Part shown: positions 55,763 to 64,000 of the stretch, one piece after another
Position numbering within the stretch: the stretch's first letter is position 1
Layout of the letters: every line of letters begins with the position of its first letter
DNA from: Oscillospiraceae bacterium
GTDB taxonomy: Bacteria > Bacillota > Clostridia > Oscillospirales > Oscillospiraceae
Direction: 5' to 3'
Length of the DNA stretch: 64,000 nt
Assembly (NCBI GenBank): GCA_015068325.1
Contig: SVKQ01000008.1
Location: forward strand, 62,001 to 126,000
Program-made: the position numbers and the translations under genes
The notes under the pieces: model-generated
What the model was told of the DNA's origin: nothing
The model's database searches: none
Seen by the model: the letters and a program-made list of their open reading frames with translations, nothing else

Positions 55763-57505
55763 ATGGATCAGGAAACGAACGAAGTCTCCCGCCCGCGGCG
55801 GCAGATCCCCTGGCGGGACTGGCTGAAAAAGTGTATACAGGTGCTGACCCTCGTGGCCTCCTATGCGGGCCGCGGTATGGCCGGTGGATTCCGGGCGTTG
55901 GGTCGCCTGCTGGCCTGCGCGGGTGGGGCAGCTTACAACAAGCTGCTGCGGCCCCTGACGACGCTGCCGGAGCGGACCCGCACACTGGTCCGGGACAAGC
56001 GCGGCAACCGCTTTCCGGAGTCGGAGTACGGTGTGGTGCGCCTGCTGTTGTTCGTTTGGGGCAGCCTGCCGCGGCTGGGCTCGCTGTTGCGGGAAAGACT
56101 TCTGCGGCGGCGCAAGCGCTCCGCGCACGGCAGTGGCCGCGTACGCAACTGGATGGAGCGTTTGCGCGTACATCCGGCGATCTTTTTGGGCGGGGCCATG
56201 GCGGTGGCCATGGTGGCGGTGGCCATCTCGCTGTATACCGTCGGTACTGCAGTGGCCTATGATGGGGCAGATCTGGGCGTGGCTGCAGGGCGGCGGACGG
56301 TGGACCAAGTGGTGTCCGCCGTGGAGGAGACCACCCGCCGGACGATGGACGACGAAAGCTATGAGATCGACCGTTCGCTGCTGAGTAGCCGGCACACCCT
56401 GGTGGCCCGCCGGGAGGTGGAATCCAGGGAGGCGCTGCAGGAGAAGCTCGTCGACCGATTGGGCGTGATCGACTATGGTTACGTGCTGTATGTGGACGAG
56501 GAGCCCATCGCCGCCACCGCTTTCTCCGGCGCGCTGGAGGAGCTGCTGGAGCAGATGAAGATCGGCTATGTCACCGAGAACACAGTTACCTGCGATTTCG
56601 CCGAGGAGGTGGAGATCCGGGAACAGTATGTGGATCGCAGCTATATGATGAATCTGGGCTACATCGCGGAGCGGGTCAATGAGATCCGCGCCGAGGAAAT
56701 CACCCACACCGTCACCCAGGACGACACCCTTGAGAGCATTGCCGAGGCCTATAACCTGTCGGTGTCCCAGCTGCTGCACATGAACACCGGCTACGACGCA
56801 AGTAGCCTCCGGGAGGGCGATGTGCTCACCGTGGCCCAGGCCGTGCCCTATCTGACGGTGGTGGATGTGGAGCGCCAGACCTATGTGCAGGACGTGCCCT
56901 ATGAAATCGCCTATCAGGAGGATCCGGAGATGTACCAGGGCGACTACGAGGTGCTCTCCGCCGGCGAATACGGCAAGGCAGACGTGACGGCCAACGTCAC
57001 CTACGTCAATGGCGAGGAGACGGGCCGGCAGGTGGTGGCCAGTGTTACGCTGCGGCAGCCGGTGACGGAGCTTCAGCTGCAGGGCACCCTGGAGCGGCCC
57101 AATTGGCTGCCCACAGGCGTGTTCCGCTGGCCCTGCAGCGGTGTCATCACCTCCTACTTCGGCTATCGCCGCCCCAGCGTGGCCGGCGCCTCCACCTATC
57201 ACACGGCGCTGGACATCGCCAGCGGCTATGGCACTCCTATCTACGCCTCTGACGGCGGTACGGTCATCACAGCCGGTTGGTCCGGCGGCACCGGCTACAC
57301 AGTGAAGATCGATCACGGCAACGGGTATGTCACGCTGTACGGCCACAACAGTTCCCTGCTGGTCAATGTGGGAGACCATGTGTATCAGGGTCAGCAGATC
57401 GCGCGGATGGGTTCCACCGGTATCTCCAGTGGCGTCCACTGCCACTTCAGTATCATCGAAAACGGCACCTATGTGGATCCGCTGAACTATCTGGAAAGTC
57501 GATAA
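55763..57505 (+). CDS. LysM/G5/M23 peptidoglycan endopeptidase
   Basis: 580 residues. A long basic cytoplasmic N-terminal part (about 1-140) leads to one membrane helix (about 143-165). Outside follow a LysM domain (HTVTQDDTLESIAEAYNLS), a G5-like domain and a C-terminal M23 domain with zinc ligands in YHTALDI and HCHFSI. It probably cuts peptide cross-links in the wall while tethered to the membrane. ATG 55763 is chosen because GGTGG lies six bases upstream; ATG 55757 is too close to it. Confidence 0.9.
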   Translation: MDQETNEVSRPRRQIPWRDWLKKCIQVLTLVASYAGRGMAGGFRALGRLLACAGGAAYNKLLRPLTTLPERTRTLVRDKRGNRFPESEYGVVRLLLFVWGSLPRLGSLLRERLLRRRKRSAHGSGRVRNWMERLRVHPAIFLGGAMAVAMVAVAISLYTVGTAVAYDGADLGVAAGRRTVDQVVSAVEETTRRTMDDESYEIDRSLLSSRHTLVARREVESREALQEKLVDRLGVIDYGYVLYVDEEPIAATAFSGALEELLEQMKIGYVTENTVTCDFAEEVEIREQYVDRSYMMNLGYIAERVNEIRAEEITHTVTQDDTLESIAEAYNLSVSQLLHMNTGYDASSLREGDVLTVAQAVPYLTVVDVERQTYVQDVPYEIAYQEDPEMYQGDYEVLSAGEYGKADVTANVTYVNGEETGRQVVASVTLRQPVTELQLQGTLERPNWLPTGVFRWPCSGVITSYFGYRRPSVAGASTYHTALDIASGYGTPIYASDGGTVITAGWSGGTGYTVKIDHGNGYVTLYGHNSSLLVNVGDHVYQGQQIARMGSTGISSGVHCHFSIIENGTYVDPLNYLESR

Positions 57506-57514
57506 AAGAAGCAA

Positions 57515-57547
57515 ACAAGCCCCGCTTCCACCGGAAGCGGGGCTTGT
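57515..57547 (-). terminator. Terminator of the HAD gene
   Basis: A perfect 15-bp stem (57515-57529 with 57533-57547) with a three-base loop. On the minus strand TTTGCTTCTTTT follows, so it mainly serves the HAD gene. Confidence 0.7.
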
Positions 57548-57564
57548 GGTCTGTCACGGCTTGG

Positions 57565-58440
57565 TCAGTCGAACAAGCTGGCCTGATCCGGCAGGTCGAA
57601 CTGTCCGATCTGCCGGTACTGACGGGCGTTCTCCTCAGTCAGCACGTCGGCGATGGCCATCTTGCGGATGATGTTCTTTACGGTGGTGTCCAGACCGGAG
57701 CCCTCCCGGTAGTCGGCCGGGAAGATGAAGTCCACCCGCTGGCGGCTCAGCAGCTCCTCCACTGCCTGGCGGTTGCTGTCCTGGTACACGGCGATGGCCT
57801 GACCGCCGTAAGCCCGGGTCATCTTCATGCAGGGCACGTCGCTGAGTCCGTCGCCCACGTAAATCATATTGGTGAAGGGGACACGCTTGCTGTCGTCTGG
57901 CATGGAGCTGTTGAGAGTGCGGTCGTCGCTGACGTCCAGCACGCCCTTGTTGATGCGGTAGATGAACTGGGTCTTGTTGGTGAAGTTGACGTCCAGCTTG
58001 GGCCAGGAGGCCAGCCCCTCGTCGCTGTACAGGAATTCGCAGGCGTAGATCTGCTTGAACTCGTGGCAGATGCCGCTGCCCTCGATGATCTCCCGCAGTC
58101 CGGAGGAGAGCACATAGTGCTCGATCTCCACGCCCTGGGCCGCGCCAAAGGCGTTGATGCGGCCGAACCACTCCCGCACGCCGGGGAACAGCTCGATGCT
58201 GTGTCCGCAGCGGATCAGAAAAGCCCGGTCCAGCCGGATATCCCGCTTGCGGCACTCGTCGATCATGGTATACATGTAGGCCAGCAGGCCGTCCATGTGG
58301 TTTTGCTGCCCAAAGGAGTTGGCGATGTCCCAAAACTCGGACGGCGTCATCCCCAGAGCAGGGATGAAGGCATAATCCTCCATGTCGGTGGTGCACAGCG
58401 TCTTGTCAAAGTCGTACAGCAGGGCGATGATGGGCTTCAT
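57565..58440 (-). CDS. HAD-superfamily hydrolase
   Basis: A 291-residue phosphatase. Motif I is LLYDFDKTL with both Asp residues, motif II is in VLSSGLREII and motif IV is YVGDGLSDVPCM. The helical region between them (about 20-100) is a C1-type cap, similar to phosphoserine phosphatase-like members. The substrate is not known. It lies downstream of divIVA but a terminator separates them. Confidence 0.87.
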   Translation of the reverse strand: MKPIIALLYDFDKTLCTTDMEDYAFIPALGMTPSEFWDIANSFGQQNHMDGLLAYMYTMIDECRKRDIRLDRAFLIRCGHSIELFPGVREWFGRINAFGAAQGVEIEHYVLSSGLREIIEGSGICHEFKQIYACEFLYSDEGLASWPKLDVNFTNKTQFIYRINKGVLDVSDDRTLNSSMPDDSKRVPFTNMIYVGDGLSDVPCMKMTRAYGGQAIAVYQDSNRQAVEELLSRQRVDFIFPADYREGSGLDTTVKNIIRKMAIADVLTEENARQYRQIGQFDLPDQASLFD

Positions 58441-58463
58441 GGCGATCTCCTCGTCTCAAGGAA

Positions 58464-58490
58464 AAAGCGGCTCGGGAGAGCCGCTTTCTT
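58464..58490 (-). terminator. Intrinsic terminator of divIVA
   Basis: A 10-bp stem AAAGCGGCTC with its complement and a four-base loop; on the minus strand it is followed by TTCC. It ends the mutL-divIVA cluster. Confidence 0.8.
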
Positions 58491-58491
58491 C

Positions 58492-59220
58492 TCAGTTCTG
58501 TCCGCCGTTGTAGTTGCGGCCGAATTTCAGCTGGTCCAGGCTCAGCTTGAAGTCGCTGGGGAACACGGTGGTGTCGGCGGCGAGGACGGCGGGATCGGGC
58601 TTAGCCTCCTTGGATTCCTCCTCGGCCTCCTGGGCGGGCTCCTCGGCGGGGGGTTCCTCCTCTGCCTCTGCGGCCGCCTCCGGCTCATCAACAGGCGTTT
58701 CGGCCTCTTGGGCGGGCTCCTCCAAAGAAGGGAACTCCGGCGCCGCAGCGGTCTCGTCCTCCACCTGCATCTCCGGCAGACTCTTCAGGAACTCGGCGTG
58801 CTGCAGGCACAGCTCCCGGGACCGAGCGATAAAGGCGCTCAGATCCTGCCGTCCGGCAGCCAGCCGCTTCTCCGCCTGGCGGGTCAGCCCGTCCAGCTCG
58901 GCGATCTTGGCGTCGGCCTCCTCCTGGGCCTGGGTGAGCATGCGCTCCTTCTCGTCCTCGGCGTCCTTCACCATCTTGGCGGCCATGCGCTGGGCGCTGA
59001 GCAGCGTGGAGCGCATGGCGTCCTCGGTGGCGCGATACTCCTCGATCTTCTCGGCCAGCACCTTCAGCTTGTTCTTCAGCGTGGCGTTCTCCTTATAGAG
59101 CGAGGTATAATCCTCGGTCAGCGTGTCCAGGAACTCGTCAACGGCGGCCATGTTATAGCCGCTGCTGCCAAAGGAGGACTTGGGAAACGCTTTTCCGGAA
59201 ACTTCCTGCGGTGTCAACAT
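58492..59220 (-). CDS. divIVA: DivIVA-domain cell-division protein
   Basis: 242 residues. LTPQEVSGKAFPKSSFGSSGYNMAAVDEFLD is the DivIVA membrane-binding N-terminus. A coiled coil runs from about 30 to 145, and a Glu-, Pro- and Ala-rich acidic tail (about 150-215) ends in a conserved-looking FKLSLDQLKFG peptide. DivIVA proteins mark curved membrane at septa and poles. It follows sepF after 29 bases. Confidence 0.92.
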   Translation of the reverse strand: MLTPQEVSGKAFPKSSFGSSGYNMAAVDEFLDTLTEDYTSLYKENATLKNKLKVLAEKIEEYRATEDAMRSTLLSAQRMAAKMVKDAEDEKERMLTQAQEEADAKIAELDGLTRQAEKRLAAGRQDLSAFIARSRELCLQHAEFLKSLPEMQVEDETAAAPEFPSLEEPAQEAETPVDEPEAAAEAEEEPPAEEPAQEAEEESKEAKPDPAVLAADTTVFPSDFKLSLDQLKFGRNYNGGQN

Positions 59221-59249
59221 TGTCTATCCCTCCAAATTGTCTATGTGTG

Positions 59250-59696
59250 TTACAGATACAGTCCGTTGTTCTCCAACTCGTCGATCAGGTCACCCATGAT
59301 ATCCACCGAGTAGGGGGTGATGATGTAAGTGTTGGCGGCGACCTTCTTGATCTTTCCCTCACCGGCGTAGGCCACGCCGGACAGGAAATCCACCAGGCGG
59401 CGGGCGATCTCCTTGTTGGTAGACTCCAGATTCAGTACCACGGTGCGCTTTTCGCGCAGATGGTCGGCGATCTCCGAGGCGTTCTCAAACCGCTCCGGCT
59501 TCACCAGCACCACCTTCAGCTGCGCGGTGGCGTGGATGTTGACCACCTTGTTGTGGCGATCCTCGCTCTTGCGGTCCTCTTTGCGGTCGTCAAACAGAGA
59601 CTTGTCCGGCTTGGGCTTTTCAAAGGGCTCGTCCTCGTAGTCGTCCTCATCGTCGTAGGGGTGAATGATCTTTTTGAATTCGTCCATAAAGCTCAT
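59250..59696 (-). CDS. sepF: Cell-division protein SepF
   Basis: 148 residues. An N-terminal amphipathic helix (MSFMDEFKKII) binds membrane, an acidic linker follows, and the C-terminal globular domain (about 50-145, VVLVKPERFENASEIADHL onwards) binds FtsZ and forms rings. ATG 59696 has AGGAGG upstream. It lies between yggS and divIVA, the usual Gram-positive order. Confidence 0.94.
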   Translation of the reverse strand: MSFMDEFKKIIHPYDDEDDYEDEPFEKPKPDKSLFDDRKEDRKSEDRHNKVVNIHATAQLKVVLVKPERFENASEIADHLREKRTVVLNLESTNKEIARRLVDFLSGVAYAGEGKIKKVAANTYIITPYSVDIMGDLIDELENNGLYL

Positions 59697-59715
59697 GGCA
59701 GAGGCCTCCTGCAAT

Positions 59716-60411
59716 TTATTTTGTATAATCTCTGGCGCCGAAGATGCCGGTGCCCAACCGGACCATGTTGCTGCCGGCCCGGATGGCATCGTCAAAATCG
59801 CCGCTCATGCCCATGGAGATATACTCCCACTTATTATCATACATTTTTCCGCTTATGTCAACAAAAAGGGCATATACTTTCTCAAAATATGGCAGATTCT
59901 GGTGGGGCCGCCGGGCCACGGGCGGAATGGTCATCAGTCCGCGGCAGCGGATGTGGGGCAGTTGGGCCGCCAGCTCGGCGGCGCGGAGCAGCTCCTCCGG
60001 GGAAAAGCCGCTCTTGGCCTCCTCGCCGCCGATGTTCACCTCCAACAGGATGTCCTGCACCAGCTCCAGCTGTCCGGCCGTCTTTTCGATCTCCCGCAGC
60101 AGCGGCTCGCTGCCCACGGACTGGATCAGAGTCGCCTTCCCCACCACTTGCCTGACCTTGTTGCGCTGCAGATGGCCGATGAAGTGGAGCGGCACCCCGT
60201 CGTAGGCGTGCTCGGCCAGCTTCCGCGTCATCTCCTGTACCCGGTTCTCGCCCAGGGCGTCGATGCCGGCGTCGATGGCCTGACGGCAGGCAGCGGCGTC
60301 GTTCATCTTGCTGGCGCCCACCAGCATGATCTGGTCGCCGGAGCGCCCGCTTTGGCGGGCGGCCTCATCGATCCGGGCGCGGAAGAAGGAGATGTTATCG
60401 GCAATGGACAT
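59716..60411 (-). CDS. yggS: PLP-binding homeostasis protein YggS/YlmE
   Basis: A 231-residue single-domain PLP-binding barrel. The PLP Lys is in LVGASKMN, and HFIGHLQRNKVR, LLEVNIGGEEAKSGF and SMGMSGDFDDAI are the other family signatures. It buffers free pyridoxal phosphate. It starts 38 bases after the adaptor gene and ends 19 before sepF, as in many Firmicutes. Confidence 0.94.
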   Translation of the reverse strand: MSIADNISFFRARIDEAARQSGRSGDQIMLVGASKMNDAAACRQAIDAGIDALGENRVQEMTRKLAEHAYDGVPLHFIGHLQRNKVRQVVGKATLIQSVGSEPLLREIEKTAGQLELVQDILLEVNIGGEEAKSGFSPEELLRAAELAAQLPHIRCRGLMTIPPVARRPHQNLPYFEKVYALFVDISGKMYDNKWEYISMGMSGDFDDAIRAGSNMVRLGTGIFGARDYTK

Positions 60412-60449
60412 ATGAAAGGGCCCCTTTCCCAGATGAAATCTGTCGTTCT

Positions 60450-61658
60450 TCAGCGCACGACCACGCCGTTGTCCAGCTTATTGGCGGTGATGATGATCTC
60501 ATCGCCGGCGCGCAGGATCGCCGTACCGGCGGCAGACTGCTCTGGCCGCACCAGCGCGTAGCCGTCGCCCCGGTAGACTACCGTGACCGGCTTGAAGCGC
60601 GCGCTGATGCCCACCACGCAGTAGACACCGGTGCTGCCGTTCTCATCCAGCCGCAGCGCCGTGGCGGGCACCCGCAGGCCGCTGTAGTCGCTGAGCACCA
60701 GCTCTGCGGCCTGGTGGCGCAGCTGGGTGGTCTGGGACAGATAGTCGGTGCAGGAGAGCACCAGCGCTATCTGCCCGTTCTCCTCGGGACTGATGGCTTG
60801 GATGCGGGCGGTGACGTCCTGGGACAGGCCCTTGGCCAGGCGCAGCATGACGGTCTGGCCGGCGCGCAGATCCTCCGCCAGCGATGCGCTTATGGCGGCA
60901 GCGTAGTACCAGGTGTCGCCGTAGATCAGCTTGCCCACGTTGCCGTCATTCTCTGCGGCGGAGAGGTCCCGCAGGTCGGCGGGCATCAGGGAAACCAGGA
61001 AGTCCGGTGTCAGCACAGACTCATACCCGTCGCACACGGCGGAGTAGGTGCCAGAGGCGGGGGCGGTGATGCTCTGGGCACCGGAAAGGGAGGCGTTCAG
61101 CCGGTCCAGCCTCTGCTGTACGCTCTCGATCTCGGCCTGTACCTCCTCCACGGAGGTGTAGGAGTGGCTGCTCTTGAGTACGGCGGCCTTCAGGGCGGAG
61201 ATATCGGAGCCGGCGGCGGCATAATCCCCGTCGGAGAGCGTCTGCCGCAGGGACAGGATGCTGCCGGTGATGGAGTTGTCCAACTTCAGCGAGGCGTCCG
61301 CGTCCAGGTAAGAGGTCAGGGCGAACTCCAGCTGCTGCAGCTGCAGCTCCAGCGTCTCCATCTCGGTCACGGTCTCCAGCGCCTGCTCACTCTGATAGGC
61401 CATGGCCATGGTCTGGCCCACGCCCACCCGCTGTCCCTCGCCCAGGGCATGGGTCAGCGTCATGGCATCGGAGTGGAAGGTCTCCTCATCCCGCACGATC
61501 CAGCCGGTCAGGGGAATGCTGTCCTCGGCCACGGCCTCATAGGTGAGGGTGGTGGAAAACGGGCTGGCAAAATACTGGTAGATCTGCACGCCGAAGTACA
61601 GCACCACAGCCGCCAGCACAACGGCGGACAGGATCTTAAATGCGGGAGAAGATTTCAT
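60450..61658 (-). CDS. HlyD-like membrane adaptor protein
   Basis: A 402-residue protein with one N-terminal membrane helix (about 10-30), a lipoyl-like half-motif (GWIVRDEE), a coiled-coil hairpin (about 90-195) and a second beta part (TAPASGTYSAV). This is the layout of HlyD-type efflux adaptors, but no ABC ATPase or permease is nearby. Similar orphan genes occur in sepF clusters of Clostridia, where they may act at division sites (inference). Confidence 0.75.
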   Translation of the reverse strand: MKSSPAFKILSAVVLAAVVLYFGVQIYQYFASPFSTTLTYEAVAEDSIPLTGWIVRDEETFHSDAMTLTHALGEGQRVGVGQTMAMAYQSEQALETVTEMETLELQLQQLEFALTSYLDADASLKLDNSITGSILSLRQTLSDGDYAAAGSDISALKAAVLKSSHSYTSVEEVQAEIESVQQRLDRLNASLSGAQSITAPASGTYSAVCDGYESVLTPDFLVSLMPADLRDLSAAENDGNVGKLIYGDTWYYAAAISASLAEDLRAGQTVMLRLAKGLSQDVTARIQAISPEENGQIALVLSCTDYLSQTTQLRHQAAELVLSDYSGLRVPATALRLDENGSTGVYCVVGISARFKPVTVVYRGDGYALVRPEQSAAGTAILRAGDEIIITANKLDNGVVVR

Positions 61659-61669
61659 AGAACACCTCG

Positions 61670-61903
61670 TCAGTTCTCCTCTGCCTCCGCAAGAGAAACG
61701 GGACGCAGAGGGGCAATGGTGGAGATCGCGTGCTTGTAGAGCACCTGCTGTCTGCCATCGGAATCCAGCACCACGACAAAGCAGTCAAAGCCGGTCACGG
61801 TGCCCCGCAGCTGAAAACCGTTCACCAGAAACACGGTGACGGGGATGCTCTGGCGGCGGATACGGGACAGGAAGATCTCCTGCAGGTTGTTGGTCTTTTG
61901 CAT
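61670..61903 (-). CDS. hfq: RNA chaperone Hfq
   Basis: 77 residues forming one Sm fold. Sm1 is [16 protein letters not shown] and Sm2 is [11 protein letters not shown], with the usual [13 protein letters not shown]-terminal helix. It forms a hexamer that pairs small RNAs with mRNAs. It follows miaA, the common miaA-hfq order. The C-terminal tail is short. Confidence 0.95.
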   Translation of the reverse strand: MQKTNNLQEIFLSRIRRQSIPVTVFLVNGFQLRGTVTGFDCFVVVLDSDGRQQVLYKHAISTIAPLRPVSLAEAEEN

Positions 61904-61961
61904 ATCGTCTGCTCCTTTGTTCCTTTGTGCAGGCGATCTGCATATCTCTCGCCCGCCGAGG

Positions 61962-62903
61962 TTAGGATAACCCCTCGGCGAGGAGGATTTCTGTCGCTTT
62001 TTGTATGGCCGCGGGGAAATCGGGGTCTTTTCCCCAATAGAGCCAGTGGATGTCGCTGTTGCGCCGCAGCCAGGTCAGCTGCCGCTTGGCGTACTGCCGG
62101 GAGCGGAGCTTGACCTCCTCCACGGCCTCCGCCTCGGTGCACACGCCCTGTGCCACGGGCAGGAACTGTTTGTAGCCGATAGCCTGCAGCGCGGTGGCAT
62201 CTGGCGGCAGTCCGGCGGACAGCAGCGCGCGGACCTCGTTTAAAAGGCCCCGGGCCACCATGTTATCCACCCGGGCGTCGATGCACGCGCGCAGATCGGC
62301 CCGGTCGGCAAAGTCCAGGCCGATGTACACGGCATCGTACCGGGGCGGCAGCTCCTGCGTGCGGCGGTCGTGCCGGGTGAGGGTCTCCCCCGTCTCCTGC
62401 CACACCTCCAGTGCCCGGACGATGCGCTTTTCGTCCCTTGGGTGCAGCCGTGCGGCGGTTTCCGGATCGATCTGCCGCAGCTCGTCCAATAGCACTTCGG
62501 CGCCTTCTTCCTGCAGCCGCTGCTGCAGCGCCCGGCGGATCCGGCCGCCCTGGCTGCCGGCGGCGAAGGCCGTGCCCCGGACCAGAGCATCCAGCCACAA
62601 TCCGGTGCCACCCACCAGGACGGGCACCTTGCCCCGGCGCAGGATGTCCTGCACACAGCGATCCGCCTCGGTGACGTACCGGGCCACGGACCAGCTCTCG
62701 GCGGGGTCTGCCACGGCGATCATGTGGTGGGGGATGCCTCCCATCTCCTCCGCCGTGGGGGCCGCGGTGCCGATGGCCATGCCGCGGTAGATCTGCATGG
62801 AGTCCACCGACACCACCTCGCCGCCGAAACGGCGGGCTATGGCCACGCCCATTTTCGTTTTTCCAGTGGCCGTGGGGCCAACGATGCAGACGACTCGGGG
62901 CAT
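61962..62903 (-). CDS. miaA: tRNA dimethylallyltransferase
   Basis: A 313-residue enzyme adding dimethylallyl to A37 of tRNAs reading UNN codons. P-loop [33 protein letters not shown] and the tRNA-binding [11 protein letters not shown]-like [10 protein letters not shown] motif are present. Its start codon overlaps the stop of the upstream small membrane protein by one base. Confidence 0.96.
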   Translation of the reverse strand: MPRVVCIVGPTATGKTKMGVAIARRFGGEVVSVDSMQIYRGMAIGTAAPTAEEMGGIPHHMIAVADPAESWSVARYVTEADRCVQDILRRGKVPVLVGGTGLWLDALVRGTAFAAGSQGGRIRRALQQRLQEEGAEVLLDELRQIDPETAARLHPRDEKRIVRALEVWQETGETLTRHDRRTQELPPRYDAVYIGLDFADRADLRACIDARVDNMVARGLLNEVRALLSAGLPPDATALQAIGYKQFLPVAQGVCTEAEAVEEVKLRSRQYAKRQLTWLRRNSDIHWLYWGKDPDFPAAIQKATEILLAEGLS

Positions 62904-63103
62904 TACTCCTTCTCCCCCTGTTTGCCTCTATGCCAGCGGATACCATACCCGACGGCGAGCAGCAGCCAGCCGACGCCGCAGACCAGACAGATGATGCTGC
63001 TGTCTTTGGTGAAGTAAAACCCCAGATTACCCAGGCCGATCAACAGAGCGCTGGCGGCCAGCCAGGCGTTCGCCTTGGGGGAAACCTGCTTCTTCCTGTC
63101 CAT
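62903..63103 (-). CDS. Small membrane protein between mutL and miaA
   Basis: 66 residues with two predicted helices (about 14-30 and 36-54) and charged ends. It lies 12 bases after mutL and overlaps miaA by one base, so it is in the operon. I do not recognise the family. Confidence 0.7.
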   Translation of the reverse strand: MDRKKQVSPKANAWLAASALLIGLGNLGFYFTKDSSIICLVCGVGWLLLAVGYGIRWHRGKQGEKE

Positions 63104-63115
63104 GTGAAACCGCCT

Positions 63116-64000
63116 TTACGCACGCTTGAACATCTTTTCGATGTCATATTGGGTCAGTCTGTACTTGACGGGCCGGCCGTGGGGGCAGTACTGGATGGCG
63201 CCGGACTGCACCTGCTCTACCAGCGCCGCCATCTCCGCCGGGCTGGTGTCCATGCCGGCCTTGATGGCGCTCTTACAGGCCATGGTGTGCAGCAGCTCGT
63301 CCCGTGCGCCGGCGGGATCGGCCCGGCCCAGTGCCAGCTTGTGGCTGAGCTCCTCCAACGTGGCCGGCGCGTCCTCCGGACGGATGTCGGCGGGGATCTC
63401 CCGTACCAGCACGGTGCCGCCGCCGAAATCCTCGCAGGCAAAGGCGAACTCCCGCAGCAGCGCCAGGTTATCCAGCACGGCACCGTACTCATCGCCCTCC
63501 AGCGTGACGGTCAGGGGGGTCAGCAGCGGCTGGGCCATCAGCGGCTCGGTATTTTCTTTCAGCTTGTTGAAACGGATGCGCTCGTGGGCGGCATGCTTGT
63601 CGATGAGCCAGACGGTGTCATGCGCATCCTCACAGATGATGTAGGTCTTCAGCACCTCGCCCACGATGCGCCATGGGCGCTCCGCCTCCGGCTCCAGCGT
63701 CTGCTGAACCGGCTCGGCTGCGGACGGGGCAATGGAGAGCGGCTCCGGTTCGGCGTCCGGCGGGGTGATGCGATAGGTGACCTCTCGGCCGCCGCTGACG
63801 GTGGTAGCGTAAAAGGGCTTGCCGGGCTCTTCCACGATATCGCGGACCTGGAGGATCTGTTCTCTGCCGGGGGCAGGTGAAGCGGGCCGGGCGGTATAGA
63901 ATCCCAGTGGCGGTTTGGCGGCCGGCGCGCCCTGTGTGCCGCGGGCCTTATACTGTTCCGCGGTCATGGCTTGGAAGAAGGGTTCCTTCCGCTCCGGGGC
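63116..64000 (-). CDS. mutL: DNA mismatch repair protein MutL, C-terminal part
   Basis: The gene runs off the right edge; the visible 294 residues cover the linker and C-terminal dimerisation/endonuclease domain. The nuclease metal motif reads DKHAAHERIRFN, against DQHA(X)2E(X)4E in typical latent-endonuclease MutL, so the last Glu is Asn. The other site motifs ACKSAIKAG and CPHGRPVKYRL are intact. The N-terminal ATPase is outside the window. It heads the miaA-hfq-sepF cluster. Confidence 0.93.
   Translation of the reverse strand, partial: APERKEPFFQAMTAEQYKARGTQGAPAAKPPLGFYTARPASPAPGREQILQVRDIVEEPGKPFYATTVSGGREVTYRITPPDAEPEPLSIAPSAAEPVQQTLEPEAERPWRIVGEVLKTYIICEDAHDTVWLIDKHAAHERIRFNKLKENTEPLMAQPLLTPLTVTLEGDEYGAVLDNLALLREFAFACEDFGGGTVLVREIPADIRPEDAPATLEELSHKLALGRADPAGARDELLHTMACKSAIKAGMDTSPAEMAALVEQVQSGAIQYCPHGRPVKYRLTQYDIEKMFKRA

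Overview
The window is a GC-rich stretch of a chromosome from a low-abundance-strand-bias Firmicute. It most resembles Clostridia of the Oscillospirales (Oscillibacter, Flavonifractor or Dysosmobacter type). The lineage call rests on T-box leaders, DivIVA/SepF, RemB, RicT, the S4 protein YaaA and the single-chain glycyl-tRNA synthetase. It is inference from gene content, not a database match. The window contains the replication origin region. I see no rRNA or tRNA genes, insertion sequences, prophage or CRISPR array.

Layout. 1-20.3 kb is an unbroken + strand block. It holds the end of a class B PBP2, a GH13 amylase, parA-parB with three perfect parS sites, serS, mscL, rsmG, minD, mgsA, T-box-hisS, aspS, two small proteins, an alanyl-tRNA editing protein, a MATE pump, nadE, rpsT (TTG start), a TfoX-like protein, T-box-glyQS and an AEC transporter. 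20.5-30.8 kb is the - strand replication block dnaA-dnaN-yaaA-recF-remB-gyrB-gyrA-(membrane protein)-trmO-rnhA. 30.8-31.2 kb is the divergent gap with AT-rich DNA, a DnaA box, the dnaA promoter and a full-consensus rpmH promoter. A second DnaA-box cluster lies between dnaA and dnaN. 31.2-34.1 kb is rpmH-rnpA-yidD-yidC-jag on the + strand.

34-64 kb is mixed in strand. In order it holds ackA and xth; T-box-metG; an ABM protein and TatD; an SDR; a YtrA-type GntR/ABC operon with a visible operator; holB-ricT-HAD; ppdK with an 84-residue C-terminal extension; an M3-like lipoprotein; two unusual XRE loci; an XRE-lepA pair; and a G5/M23 cell-wall hydrolase. It ends with the mutL-(66 aa)-miaA-hfq-adaptor-yggS-sepF-divIVA cluster, in which mutL runs off the window.

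The genes are mainly informational: replication initiation, chromosome segregation, translation and RNA modification, and division-site or wall proteins. No complete novel defence or mobile system is present. The least familiar parts are (i) an XRE regulator with five 15-residue repeats that put one Cys in each repeat, (ii) an adjacent operon in which a soluble XRE protein and a membrane-anchored protein carry the same C-terminal domain, (iii) the tail on PPDK and (iv) a parS site that forms the stem of a transcription terminator. parAB-rsmG are separated from the rpmH-jag arm and point towards the origin, which suggests rearrangement around oriC.
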